Assembly: GCA_965198415.1 (NCBI GenBank)
Contig: CBDAPN010000030.1
Location: 1 to 64,000 of the forward strand
Direction: 5' to 3'
Length of the DNA stretch: 64,000 nucleotides
From: Endozoicomonas sp965198415
GTDB taxonomy: Bacteria; Pseudomonadota; Gammaproteobacteria; Pseudomonadales; Endozoicomonadaceae
The notes beneath the pieces were generated by a model. It made no database searches and was not told the DNA's origin. It was given only the letters and a program-made list of their open reading frames with translations. The translations under genes were made by a program, and so were the position numbers. Positions 17,356 through 26,364 of the stretch are shown here, in pieces (the stretch's first letter is position 1; the number at the start of each line of letters is the position of its first letter).

Positions 17356-20300
17356 TTATTGGCCTGTCAACTCGTTTAGCAGGGCTTCCACTGCGTTAAA
17401 CCGTTGTTCTGCCGTTTCCATCTCGCCAATGTACTTTAAGATACTGCTGCCTTCCAGTTTGAACTGTTGGGGTTTGTTCTGGATTAGCTGAATGATGACC
17501 ATCGGATCCACCTTGGGTTGCTCCTCAAATTCGATGCGAGCCTGGCCGGTATTGGCGTCGAGTTTTTTAATGCCCAGCTGTTGCGATTTGAGCTTCAGTT
17601 TCATTTGGCGAAAGAGGTTTTTTGTTGGCTCGGGCAGTAGACCAAAACGGTCGATCAGTTCTACTTGCAGGGTCTTCAGGTCATCTTCGCTGCCAGCGGC
17701 GGCAATGCGTTTGTATAAAATGAGCCGGTTATGCACATCGTGGATGTAATCTTCGGGCAGTAGAGCCGGGAGCCTTAGGTTGACTTCAGAGCCAAAGTTC
17801 AACGGCTGTTCGGGGTCGGGGGTTTCACCCTTGCGGATGGCGTCCACTGCCCGTTCGAGCATTTCGGTATAAAGAGTAAACCCGACGCTCTGTATCTGTC
17901 CGCTTTGCCCTTCACCGAGTAATTCACCGGCACCACGAATCTCTAAGTCGTTGGAGGCGAGCATAAAACCGGCGCCTAGCGTTTGTGCTTCGGTAATCGC
18001 CTCAAGCCGCTTGCTGGCATCGGCAGTCATAGCTTTGGGTGGTGGGGTTAGCAGGTAGGCGTAGGCCTGATGATGTGAACGCCCGACCCGCCCACGCAGC
18101 TGATGCAACTGAGCCAGACCGAACTTGTCGGCGCGGTTGATGATGATGGTGTTGGCATTGGGTATGTCAATGCCGGTCTCAATAATGGTGGTGCACACCA
18201 GCACGTTGTAGCGCTTGTGGTAAAAGTCTGACATGACCTGCTCCAATTGCCGCTCGCGCATTTGTCCATGGCCAATAATGACCCTAGCTTCAGGGATCAG
18301 CGCCTGCAGGTCACTGGCTGCTTTGTCAATGGTGTCGACCTGATTGTGCAAAAAGTACACTTGTCCGCCCCGCAACAGCTCCCGCAAGATCGCCTCTTTT
18401 ACCAACGGCTGGTCATTTTGGCGCACAAAGGTTTTTACCGACAGCCGGCGCGCCGGTGGCGTCGCAATAATCGACAGGTCGCGAATGCCGGACATGGCCA
18501 TATTCAGCGTTCTTGGAATGGGGGTAGCGGTTAAGGTGAGGATATCCACCTGTGAGCGCAAAGACTTCAGTTTTTCTTTGTGACGCACGCCAAAACGGTG
18601 CTCTTCATCAATGATTAACAGTCCAAGGTCATTGAAGCTCAGGCTCCCCTGCAGAATTTTGTGGGTACCGATGATGATGTCCAGCTTGCCATCCGTCAGC
18701 CGCTCTTTGATGCGCTCCACCGCTTTTTGCGACTTGAAGCGGGAGATGACGTCGATCTCCACCGGCCAGTCGGCGAAGCGGTCACGAAAACTTTCATAGT
18801 GCTGCTGTGCCAACAAAGTAGTGGGCACCAAAATGGCCACCTGCTTGCCACTGTGTACCGCTAAAAACGCGGCTCGCATGGCTACCTCGGTTTTACCAAA
18901 ACCAACATCGCCGCACACTAGTCGGTCCATCGGTTTTGGGGCGCACATATCACGCACGACGGCGGCGATGGTCTGTTGCTGGTCCGGTGTCTCTTCAAAG
19001 GGGAACGAGGCGGCAAAGGCGAGATAGTTTTGTTCCGGTTCGGTAAAAGGAAAACCCGTTATGGCTTCGCGCCGGGCGTAAATATCCAGCAGCTCTACCG
19101 CTACGTCCCGGGCTTTTTCTGCGGCTTTGCGCCGGACTTTGCCCCACTGTTCACTGCCTAAGCGATGCAGCGGCGCCATGTCATCGTCCGCGCCGCAATA
19201 GCGGGAGATCAAGTGCAGCGATGCCACCGGAACGTAGAGTTTTGCCTCGCTGGCGTACTCAAGGGCGAGAAACTCGGTGGTCTGGCCATCCACTGCTAAG
19301 GTTTCCAGCCCCCGGTAGCGACCAACGCCATGATCAATGTGCACGACCGGCGCGCCAACGCGCAGCTCAGTCAAGTTACGAATCGCCTGCTCGGCACTGA
19401 ACTCGGCATCACTTTTGCGCCGCCGGCTCTGTTGCACCCGCTGGCCAAGCAGCAGCGCTTCGGGAATGATGGCAATGCTTTGTTGGGGCAGATACAGGCC
19501 GTTTTCCAACCCCCCGATACTGACCGACAATGCCGGCTTTTGCTGCAAAAAATCGAGCCAATGGTCACTGAGTGTGGGTGAAATACCGTTTTGCCCCAAC
19601 AGCTCCAGTAGCACTTCGCGCCGCCCGGGGCTCTCTGCAACCAGCAACACATGGCTAACCTCGTTGATCAGTGCCTGCAAAGGTTTCAGAGGCTGCTCTA
19701 GCCGGGCATTGATGGTCAGCTCAGGCAGGTCGCTGCGATCCAGGTTAAACCCACCGGCTTTTACCGGCTCGGCGCTTAGGGTGACCCGGGGAAACTGGTT
19801 GAGCCTGCTGTAGAACTCTTCAGGTGGCATCATCACGCGATGGGGCGGCAGCAATGGGCGCAGTGGGTCAATGCGCCGGTTTTCATAGCGGGTTTTGACA
19901 TCGGCGTAATAATGGTCGAGCGCGGCGCTTACCGACTCATCCATCAACACTCGGGTGCTGGCGGGCAGGTAATCAAACAGCGTCGCGGTTTCAGCGAAAA
20001 ACAGCGGCAGGTAGTACTCAATGCCGGGGCTGGCAATGCCTTTGCCGATGTCCTGATAGATCGGGCAGTCCCGGTGGTTAACGTCAAAGGTTTCCAAAAA
20101 CTGACGACGAAAATACTCCTGCCCTTTTTTATCCATAGGAAACTCATGCCCGGGCAGCATGTGTATTGCCGGGACGGTATCAATGGAGCGTTGGGTCTCT
20201 GGGTCGAAGGTTCTGAGGGATTCGATTTCGTCGTCAAACAAGTCGATACGATAGGGCGTGGACGCCCCCATAGGGAAAATATCGACAATAGAGCCACGAA

Positions 20301-20805
20301 TGGCAAACTCACCGTGTTCGAGTACGGAGTCAACGGAGCGATATCCGGCCTGCTCAAACTGCAACCTGTGCTCATCAATGACGAACCGGGCGCCAGCCTG
20401 TAACGACAGACAGTTGCCCAGCAAAAACGACGGTGGACACAACCGCGCCAGCAGCGTACTGATGGCAATAATCAGTATTTTTTTGCCGCCACCAGAAAGT
20501 GGCAGCTGGTATAAGGTGGCAAGCCGTCGGGAGATGATGTCCTGATGGGGCGAAAAGGTGTCATAGGGCAGAATCTCCCAATCCGGCATTTGTTGCACAT
20601 CAATGCTTGCATCTGCGGCCAGGTAAAATGCCAGCTCCTCTTCTAACCGGTTAGCAGAGGCACTGTCGGCAGTGATCACCAGTAGCGGTTGCTGGTCTGC
20701 CCGGGCCGCTTCGGCAATGATCAGGGCGCCTCCTGCCAAAGAGAGGTTTCCCCACTCAGTTTTTTCGCCGGGATTTTGCGCAAGAGGGATGGTGTGCTGA
20801 AACAT
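17356..20805 (-). CDS. mfd: Transcription-repair coupling factor Mfd
   Basis: 1149 residues (E. coli 1148). Mfd removes stalled RNA polymerase at DNA lesions and recruits UvrA. Visible parts: an N-terminal UvrB-like region, the CarD-like RNA polymerase interaction domain (VVHIDHGVGRYRGLETL), Walker A (GDVGFGKTEVA), the DEEH box (IIDEEHRFGV), helicase motif III (TLTATPIPRTL), motif VI (QLRGRVGRS) and a C-terminal TRCF domain. The start MFQHTIPLAQNPGEK is the first ATG. Followed by csiV. Confidence 0.98.
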   Translation of the reverse strand: MFQHTIPLAQNPGEKTEWGNLSLAGGALIIAEAARADQQPLLVITADSASANRLEEELAFYLAADASIDVQQMPDWEILPYDTFSPHQDIISRRLATLYQLPLSGGGKKILIIAISTLLARLCPPSFLLGNCLSLQAGARFVIDEHRLQFEQAGYRSVDSVLEHGEFAIRGSIVDIFPMGASTPYRIDLFDDEIESLRTFDPETQRSIDTVPAIHMLPGHEFPMDKKGQEYFRRQFLETFDVNHRDCPIYQDIGKGIASPGIEYYLPLFFAETATLFDYLPASTRVLMDESVSAALDHYYADVKTRYENRRIDPLRPLLPPHRVMMPPEEFYSRLNQFPRVTLSAEPVKAGGFNLDRSDLPELTINARLEQPLKPLQALINEVSHVLLVAESPGRREVLLELLGQNGISPTLSDHWLDFLQQKPALSVSIGGLENGLYLPQQSIAIIPEALLLGQRVQQSRRRKSDAEFSAEQAIRNLTELRVGAPVVHIDHGVGRYRGLETLAVDGQTTEFLALEYASEAKLYVPVASLHLISRYCGADDDMAPLHRLGSEQWGKVRRKAAEKARDVAVELLDIYARREAITGFPFTEPEQNYLAFAASFPFEETPDQQQTIAAVVRDMCAPKPMDRLVCGDVGFGKTEVAMRAAFLAVHSGKQVAILVPTTLLAQQHYESFRDRFADWPVEIDVISRFKSQKAVERIKERLTDGKLDIIIGTHKILQGSLSFNDLGLLIIDEEHRFGVRHKEKLKSLRSQVDILTLTATPIPRTLNMAMSGIRDLSIIATPPARRLSVKTFVRQNDQPLVKEAILRELLRGGQVYFLHNQVDTIDKAASDLQALIPEARVIIGHGQMRERQLEQVMSDFYHKRYNVLVCTTIIETGIDIPNANTIIINRADKFGLAQLHQLRGRVGRSHHQAYAYLLTPPPKAMTADASKRLEAITEAQTLGAGFMLASNDLEIRGAGELLGEGQSGQIQSVGFTLYTEMLERAVDAIRKGETPDPEQPLNFGSEVNLRLPALLPEDYIHDVHNRLILYKRIAAAGSEDDLKTLQVELIDRFGLLPEPTKNLFRQMKLKLKSQQLGIKKLDANTGQARIEFEEQPKVDPMVIIQLIQNKPQQFKLEGSSILKYIGEMETAEQRFNAVEALLNELTGQ

Positions 20806-21267
20806 GAATTTCCTGTATTTGCTGCCAAAAATAGAGTGAGATAGCAGAGCCCGAGGCTGCCCGGGAATAGATTGCCATCCTCGCTTTGGGCGCTATTGTT
20901 GGTCTGCCTCTAGGTCAGTGGTTTCCGTCACTGCAAAGTCATGTTGACGGTCAGTGGGGATTGTAGCGTCAGTCATGGCGTTCGCCCAGTACTTGACTAA
21001 CAAATCCCCTGCGGCAGTAGGTGGCTGTCTATTAACGGGAGTCCCTCTGAGTAGCCTGCTTGATAACCCACCTGAAGACGTTGAACGGTTGTTGAAACGT
21101 GTTTTATCCATCCAATAGAACAAGAATCTGACTCACTAGAACCAGCGCATAGTTTTATAGTGTTTTGGATAATGCGTCGCACATAGACTCATTTCCCCAA
21201 GAGCGCTCTTAAGCGTATAGCAACGTTTTGGCAAACTTCCTGCTCAGCCACAGTGAAGTGCGCCTTA
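20806..21267. other. Intergenic region between the RHS cluster and mfd
   Basis: About 460 bases upstream of mfd and downstream of the last RHS gene. A 76-codon minus-strand frame at 20893-21123 lacks a convincing ribosome binding site or family match. No terminator with a T-run was found. Nothing else recognised. Confidence 0.4.
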
Positions 21268-24200
21268 TTAGAAAAATGATCCGTCGTAACTGCTATATGT
21301 ATTGGAAGGACCATGAAGACCAAAAAACTTATTAAGAAAATTGAGTACACGCTTGAAAGGTTTTTTTTCAATGACAATACGGTGGTAGCGTGGTGGCGCT
21401 GCGTGTTTGATATTTTCATAAGTAGGAAGGCTTGGATCATAGGTGTCATCATCTGCTCCCGCCACAGGCTGCGGCTCACCTGTCTCACCCACAACTGAGA
21501 AGTAGCTCGGTGTGTTTTCACCTGCCTCCCCTGCATTAGTGAGCGTATGCCAGGCGTCATCGGCACTTCTTGCAGACCCGTTGGTAGTTTCCAAGCCTGC
21601 ACTGTGACCAGCCACTGTGGAACTACTGGTTTGCCCTGTTTCTTCGGTTGATCTAACCGAATCTGCAATAACTGATTCGTAACTTGGTGGCGCTACTTCT
21701 GGCTCCACAGTCGACATACTGCCGGCAATAGTTCTGGTAACTGATTCACCTGCGCCGGAGGAACTGGTTGCGGCTTGGGCGATGGATGCTGCAGTTTCCG
21801 GCGCTAAAGCGGTTACAATGGCGGGTATAGATAAAAGAAAGCCCAGACCCCCGGTAATATAACTGCCGAGGCGAAGTATGTTGCCAGATGCTTTGTGGCC
21901 AGTATCAATAGCACTCTGCGCTGCAATCAATGACGCTCCGGAGACAGTGCCAAGGACCCCCCCTGCCATGCCCCCCGCAGCGGTTAAAGATAAAGAAGCA
22001 CCCCCCGTTGGGATGGCCAAATACAAGCCAATCATAGAAATAACGGCAAGACTTATACCGCCTGCATAGCTCAGAGACCGGAGCGCGATGTCACCGATTG
22101 TCGAGCGTCCCATGGGGTCAATAAAGGCAATGGGGTTGGCGACAGCGTACGCATAGCGGTTGTCGTTGAGTTGATCGTCACGCTTGATAAAGCGCTTCAG
22201 TTGGGGGTGATAAAAACGGTGGCGCAGATACACCAAGCCGGTGGCCTGATCGCTCAATTCCTGATTCCAGAGAAAATCCGTACTGGAGTCGTCTTGTGCA
22301 GGATGAGTTGTTTTGCCATAGCCTTCATAGCTGTACAGATTGGCGTTAGTGCCTTGCACATTTACCCCAAGGCGGGCGCCGGTGCTTTGATTGGAAATGA
22401 ATAAATGGTCACCGCCTTCCTTGCTCAGGTTGCCAATAAACTTGTGCCCGTATTGCACATAGTCGTACAGTTTTTGATTTTTGAGCACCGTTTGTACCCG
22501 GCTATTTTTATGGTAGTAAAAACTTTGGCGACTGTTTTTGTGGTGAAGGTGGCCAAGAAAACCATTGGGTAAATAGTGAAAATTGACCAATGCCTGCCCG
22601 TTGGCATCGTTGACCGATAACAGCAGACCCTGATCGTCGTAGTTGTATTGTTGATTGAGGTGGTCAGTTAATAGGTGGCCATTTTTATCATAGGTAATCT
22701 GCAGCGCTTTGCCCGGGTTGCTTTGTTTAATGTGAGTCAGTTGGTCTGCTGCGTTGTAATGGTAGTCAAGGGTTAGAGGGGCATCAGGCGCACGGGTTCT
22801 TTGCTCTTTGGTGATGTTGTTATTGCCGTCGTATTGATAGCTGATCTCATGGTGGGTGTGCTGGTTTTGGTGTTCTTTTTTGTGGTGTGTCTCTTTAATT
22901 AGGCGGTTTACGCCGTCGTAGCGGTAGGTAATGGCTTCGGTGGCAGATGCTGTATGGGTTGTCTGTTTGATCAGTTCGCCTCTGGGCTGGTAGTCGTACT
23001 CTCTTGATAAATAGTCCGATGCAGCGTGGCCTTTGGTAACCGTTGAACGGGCAACGCGCCCGTAAGGGCCGTAGGTATAGGTTTCTTTTGTTGGTTCAGT
23101 GCCGTTTATCTGCCGCTCAATCGACAGTATTTGGCCGTTCTTGCCATTGTTGTCCTCACCGTAGGTGAAGCGGAACAGGTGGCCATCGCTTTTGATGGCG
23201 GAGAGCTTGCCTTTATCCTTTTTATCGTAGTGATAGGTGAGCACCCGTTTGCCTACATTTTCCTGCCGTACCAGCCGACGGCTGTTGTCGTAGGTATAGC
23301 TTTGTTGTCGCTGGTCCGGGAAGATAAGGCGGGTCAGGTTGCCTCGCAGATCATACTGGAAGTGTTGTTCATGGCCGTCGGAGTCAGAGGCTTTGGTTAA
23401 GTGCTTGTCGGGGTCGTAGCGGTAATGTACCTGAAAGGCTTTATGGTTGCGATTCCAGCGGGCCGATTGCAGCTGACCCCGTGGGGTGTACTGGTAGTGA
23501 ACCCGGCTGCCATCGGGGTTGACCCGCTCAATTTCCTGACCATTGCTGTTGCGGTGGTGCTCGGTCACCAACGTGCCGTGGTGATCAATGTTGGGGCTAA
23601 TGACGCGGGTTAGCCGGTTGTCGGTGTTGTAAACGTAGTCATAACCGTAATGGGTGCTTATTTGACCGTTGTTGTTTTGTTTTTTAATGGCCTTGTAACG
23701 GTTGCGAAAGAGATCATAAGTAATATGTTTTGCCAGTGTCAGGCCATCAAAACTGCGGGTTTCTATGGCCGTTTTATTATGACCGGTGTCGTATTCGTAG
23801 CGGCTGGTCACCACTGAGTGTTTTTGTTGGGAGGGGAGATCGAGCAGGGCGCTCTCTTTTACCACCACTTTCTCGAAACCGTTTTTTTGGGTGGTGGTTT
23901 GCACTGCGGTGTGGGACGTGTTGTTGAGGGGGTAATGGGTTTTTGTCTCGCTTAATAACCAGGGGGTCTTTTGGGTCTGGTTATGTTTTTTGCCGTTAAA
24001 TAAGGTCTGTGTGATCAGGTTTTCATCGTCGTATACGAATTGCGTTTTATTGCGCCAGGGGTCGGTTTTTTCCGTCAGTCGCAGTAGGTCGTCGTATTGA
24101 TAGCGGGTGACCTGCCCAAAACGGTTGATATTGGCCACCACTTTACCAAAAGCGTCGTACTCTTTTTGAGCAATGGCGTGGTATTGACCGTGTAACCACT

Positions 24201-26160
24201 CTTCGATGACTATGGTTTTTTCGGCAGCATTCTTTTTGTGGCGTATTTTAAAGCCCAGCGGCGATTTCATCACCTTAGCGTTGAAGCCGTCCTGAGCGAA
24301 TGTGTAGTGTCGTATGGTGTGTACATGGCCTTCGGGGTCAGTTTTTGCCGTTAACTGCCCTATGTTGTTGTAGTGGAATTTGGTCTTCTCACCCATGGGG
24401 GAAATATGGGCGATCACGTGCCGATTTCTGGTATCCGTGAGTTTTTGGCTGACATTCCCAAGGCTGCTTTCGTGTTGCACGGTCAAGATGGCGGAGTGCT
24501 TGTCAAAGTGATAGTGCGTTTTTTTGTGTGTTTGCTGCACGCCGGGCATCTCTTGTGCCAGCCATTTTCGCTGAGTTTTAATGACCCGCCCGGCGTCATC
24601 GTAGCAGTAACTCTCTTGTTGCCAGGGGTGCCACAATTTGACGTGTTGGTCTTGCCTGCCAAAGGTCTGTTTGGTGCTGTGGGTTTTTCGCGATGGGGAG
24701 AGGTGATACACCGATTTGATGGCTTTGCCAGAAATCAGATCGTGGTGCACGGTTGACATTAGCAAGCTGTAACTGCTGGTGAAATATTGGTGGGCGGTGG
24801 CTTTGTATTGGCGCCACTGCTGTTTGGGGCGGTGATACACCCAGTGGCTTTCATGGGTTTTATTGCCAAATAAGTCGTATTGGTGGTCAATCCGGTTAGT
24901 AGGAATGTGCTGTTGCTGCTGTTCACTCCATAATAAATGAACGGTGCTGTTGGGTTTGTCGTAGTTGGTCGAACGGCTGTATTTAAAAGGGCTGATATTG
25001 TAAGTGTATTCAGTTTTCAAAAACTCTTTCTGGGCTTTGAAGGTGCGAATATCTCTGGGTAAATGCAGGTAATTGTAGCGGTACACCTTTTTATGTACTG
25101 TGGGTACGTCTGCATTGCTGTCCACCTGTTTGACGGTAACGTAGTAATGGTAATTTTCGTTATTGCTCTCCATCAGGCTATCAGCAGAGTCTGACATCGT
25201 GTAGAGAGGGTAGCCAGTATAGTTACTCTCTGAAGAGTAGCTATAGTGGCTCTCATGGTGAATTTTACTATCCACTGAGTCGAATTGTTTAAACTCTGAG
25301 ACCACCGGCATCACACCCTCGCCCCCACGGCTTTTGAAAGGAATGGTGCTGTAGCTTAACTGGGTAATCAGGCCAGTGGGCGGATTAATGGTTTCTATTA
25401 AGTTATAACCGCTGTAGTTGATGTATTTAAATTCATAGCGCTGTTGCATTGGGTTGATAATGGTTACAACTCCGGTGGGGGAGAAGAAAATTTTTTGCAC
25501 TCGGGCATCGGGGTAGTGCACCACCATTACGCCCGGCTCATAGCTGAAGGTGTAACGGTTGCCATAGTTGTCTGTTATCGCCGCCAGCTTTACCTCTTCA
25601 ATGTTTTTTGCCCCCTCTTGATACGCAAAGGTGATGCGATTACCAAAGCGATCTTTTTGTAAAATTAACAGCCCTGCATTGGAAAAGTATTTCACCACAC
25701 CGTCTTTATGCTGTGAGCGATAGCGGTAAAACAGCGTGTCTTCATTGGGAATGGGCTGCTCCACGGTATTATCCACAAACCGGGTGCCGTGCTGGTTGAA
25801 GTACTTTAAGCCGGAGGCGAACAGCGTTTCATCGTGCCAAAGCGGGTCTATTAACCACTGCCCCCCCATGTTGACGACGTTGTTGTTGATATGGTCCAGA
25901 TCCAGTTGCCACCCCTTTGGCAGGCCAAATGCGCCGGAGGCATTGAAGCGGTAGGTCAGCTTTACGGTGAACGGGTGGTGAATGCCCGAGGTGTGGATCA
26001 AAGGATAAGAAAAATTAAAAGTGCCGGTTGCAACATTAACCGACGCATGCAGGTGCTGCGAGTAGTTATAAGCCTGACTGCCACTGTATGCAGAGATACT
26101 TGAAACCGGGTAGATAAAAGCCAGCACTGATAACAACAAAACAGCATAATATCGTTTCAT
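21268..26160 (-). CDS. RHS/YD-repeat secreted protein A with PPxY tail
   Basis: 1630 residues. Signal peptide (YYAVLLLSVLAFIYPVSSISA), RHS N-terminal region (GTFNFSYPLIHTSGIHHPF, FGLPKGWQLDLDHI), many YD repeats, and the RHS core FLWNQELSDQATGLVYLRHRF ending at DPMG (1348-1351). The 282-residue tail begins with Gly-rich hydrophobic segments (about 1360-1440, likely membrane-inserting). A disordered part follows with PPSY (1491-1494), TPSY (1550), LPTY (1578) and PPRY (1589-1592), then a basic amphipathic helix near the end. PPxY is the ligand of group I WW domains. No nuclease, ADP-ribosyltransferase or other toxin motif is seen, and there is no immunity gene. It is the most downstream of four tandem paralogues; the RBS GAGAAGG precedes the ATG. 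Confidence 0.93.
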   Translation of the reverse strand: MKRYYAVLLLSVLAFIYPVSSISAYSGSQAYNYSQHLHASVNVATGTFNFSYPLIHTSGIHHPFTVKLTYRFNASGAFGLPKGWQLDLDHINNNVVNMGGQWLIDPLWHDETLFASGLKYFNQHGTRFVDNTVEQPIPNEDTLFYRYRSQHKDGVVKYFSNAGLLILQKDRFGNRITFAYQEGAKNIEEVKLAAITDNYGNRYTFSYEPGVMVVHYPDARVQKIFFSPTGVVTIINPMQQRYEFKYINYSGYNLIETINPPTGLITQLSYSTIPFKSRGGEGVMPVVSEFKQFDSVDSKIHHESHYSYSSESNYTGYPLYTMSDSADSLMESNNENYHYYVTVKQVDSNADVPTVHKKVYRYNYLHLPRDIRTFKAQKEFLKTEYTYNISPFKYSRSTNYDKPNSTVHLLWSEQQQQHIPTNRIDHQYDLFGNKTHESHWVYHRPKQQWRQYKATAHQYFTSSYSLLMSTVHHDLISGKAIKSVYHLSPSRKTHSTKQTFGRQDQHVKLWHPWQQESYCYDDAGRVIKTQRKWLAQEMPGVQQTHKKTHYHFDKHSAILTVQHESSLGNVSQKLTDTRNRHVIAHISPMGEKTKFHYNNIGQLTAKTDPEGHVHTIRHYTFAQDGFNAKVMKSPLGFKIRHKKNAAEKTIVIEEWLHGQYHAIAQKEYDAFGKVVANINRFGQVTRYQYDDLLRLTEKTDPWRNKTQFVYDDENLITQTLFNGKKHNQTQKTPWLLSETKTHYPLNNTSHTAVQTTTQKNGFEKVVVKESALLDLPSQQKHSVVTSRYEYDTGHNKTAIETRSFDGLTLAKHITYDLFRNRYKAIKKQNNNGQISTHYGYDYVYNTDNRLTRVISPNIDHHGTLVTEHHRNSNGQEIERVNPDGSRVHYQYTPRGQLQSARWNRNHKAFQVHYRYDPDKHLTKASDSDGHEQHFQYDLRGNLTRLIFPDQRQQSYTYDNSRRLVRQENVGKRVLTYHYDKKDKGKLSAIKSDGHLFRFTYGEDNNGKNGQILSIERQINGTEPTKETYTYGPYGRVARSTVTKGHAASDYLSREYDYQPRGELIKQTTHTASATEAITYRYDGVNRLIKETHHKKEHQNQHTHHEISYQYDGNNNITKEQRTRAPDAPLTLDYHYNAADQLTHIKQSNPGKALQITYDKNGHLLTDHLNQQYNYDDQGLLLSVNDANGQALVNFHYLPNGFLGHLHHKNSRQSFYYHKNSRVQTVLKNQKLYDYVQYGHKFIGNLSKEGGDHLFISNQSTGARLGVNVQGTNANLYSYEGYGKTTHPAQDDSSTDFLWNQELSDQATGLVYLRHRFYHPQLKRFIKRDDQLNDNRYAYAVANPIAFIDPMGRSTIGDIALRSLSYAGGISLAVISMIGLYLAIPTGGASLSLTAAGGMAGGVLGTVSGASLIAAQSAIDTGHKASGNILRLGSYITGGLGFLLSIPAIVTALAPETAASIAQAATSSSGAGESVTRTIAGSMSTVEPEVAPPSYESVIADSVRSTEETGQTSSSTVAGHSAGLETTNGSARSADDAWHTLTNAGEAGENTPSYFSVVGETGEPQPVAGADDDTYDPSLPTYENIKHAAPPRYHRIVIEKKPFKRVLNFLNKFFGLHGPSNTYSSYDGSFF

Positions 26161-26364
26161 AGCCTTCTCATAAAATAATGCAACTCAATCGGGTTATTCA
26201 TTACCTGAGTTTGTAGCTGCACAGGAAATCAGAATTATATGGTCTCAAATGATGAGTTATTGAGTCATATAATGTGTAAAATACATTTCCTAATTTTTCC
26301 AGCTTCCCACCCCCTTTGATCAAGACATTAAATCAGTGTCCTTAGTCATGAAGGGGAGGTGTCG
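26161..26364 (-). repeat. Conserved RHS spacer (B to A), copy 1
   Basis: Nearly identical to the spacer at 31282-31492. It contains the shared RBS (GAGAAGG), a TATAAT hexamer on the minus strand (26234-26239) without a good -35, and a conserved segment just past the upstream gene's stop (GTCCTTAGTCATGAAGGGG). It may carry a promoter for each copy; no terminator is evident. Confidence 0.6.

Noticed and set aside
20893..21123. 76-codon minus-strand frame upstream of the RHS cluster end
   Set aside because: No ribosome binding site or family; composition typical of spurious frames.
21268..22118. Nuclease or ADP-ribosyltransferase toxin domain in RHS tails
   Set aside because: The tails show only hydrophobic segments, low-complexity stretches, PPxY motifs and short helices; no catalytic motif could be pointed out.
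24373..24756. Long plus-strand open frame inside RHS gene A, repeated in B, C and D
   Set aside because: It is antisense to the RHS coding sequence and recurs only because the genes are copies; no start signal or family match.
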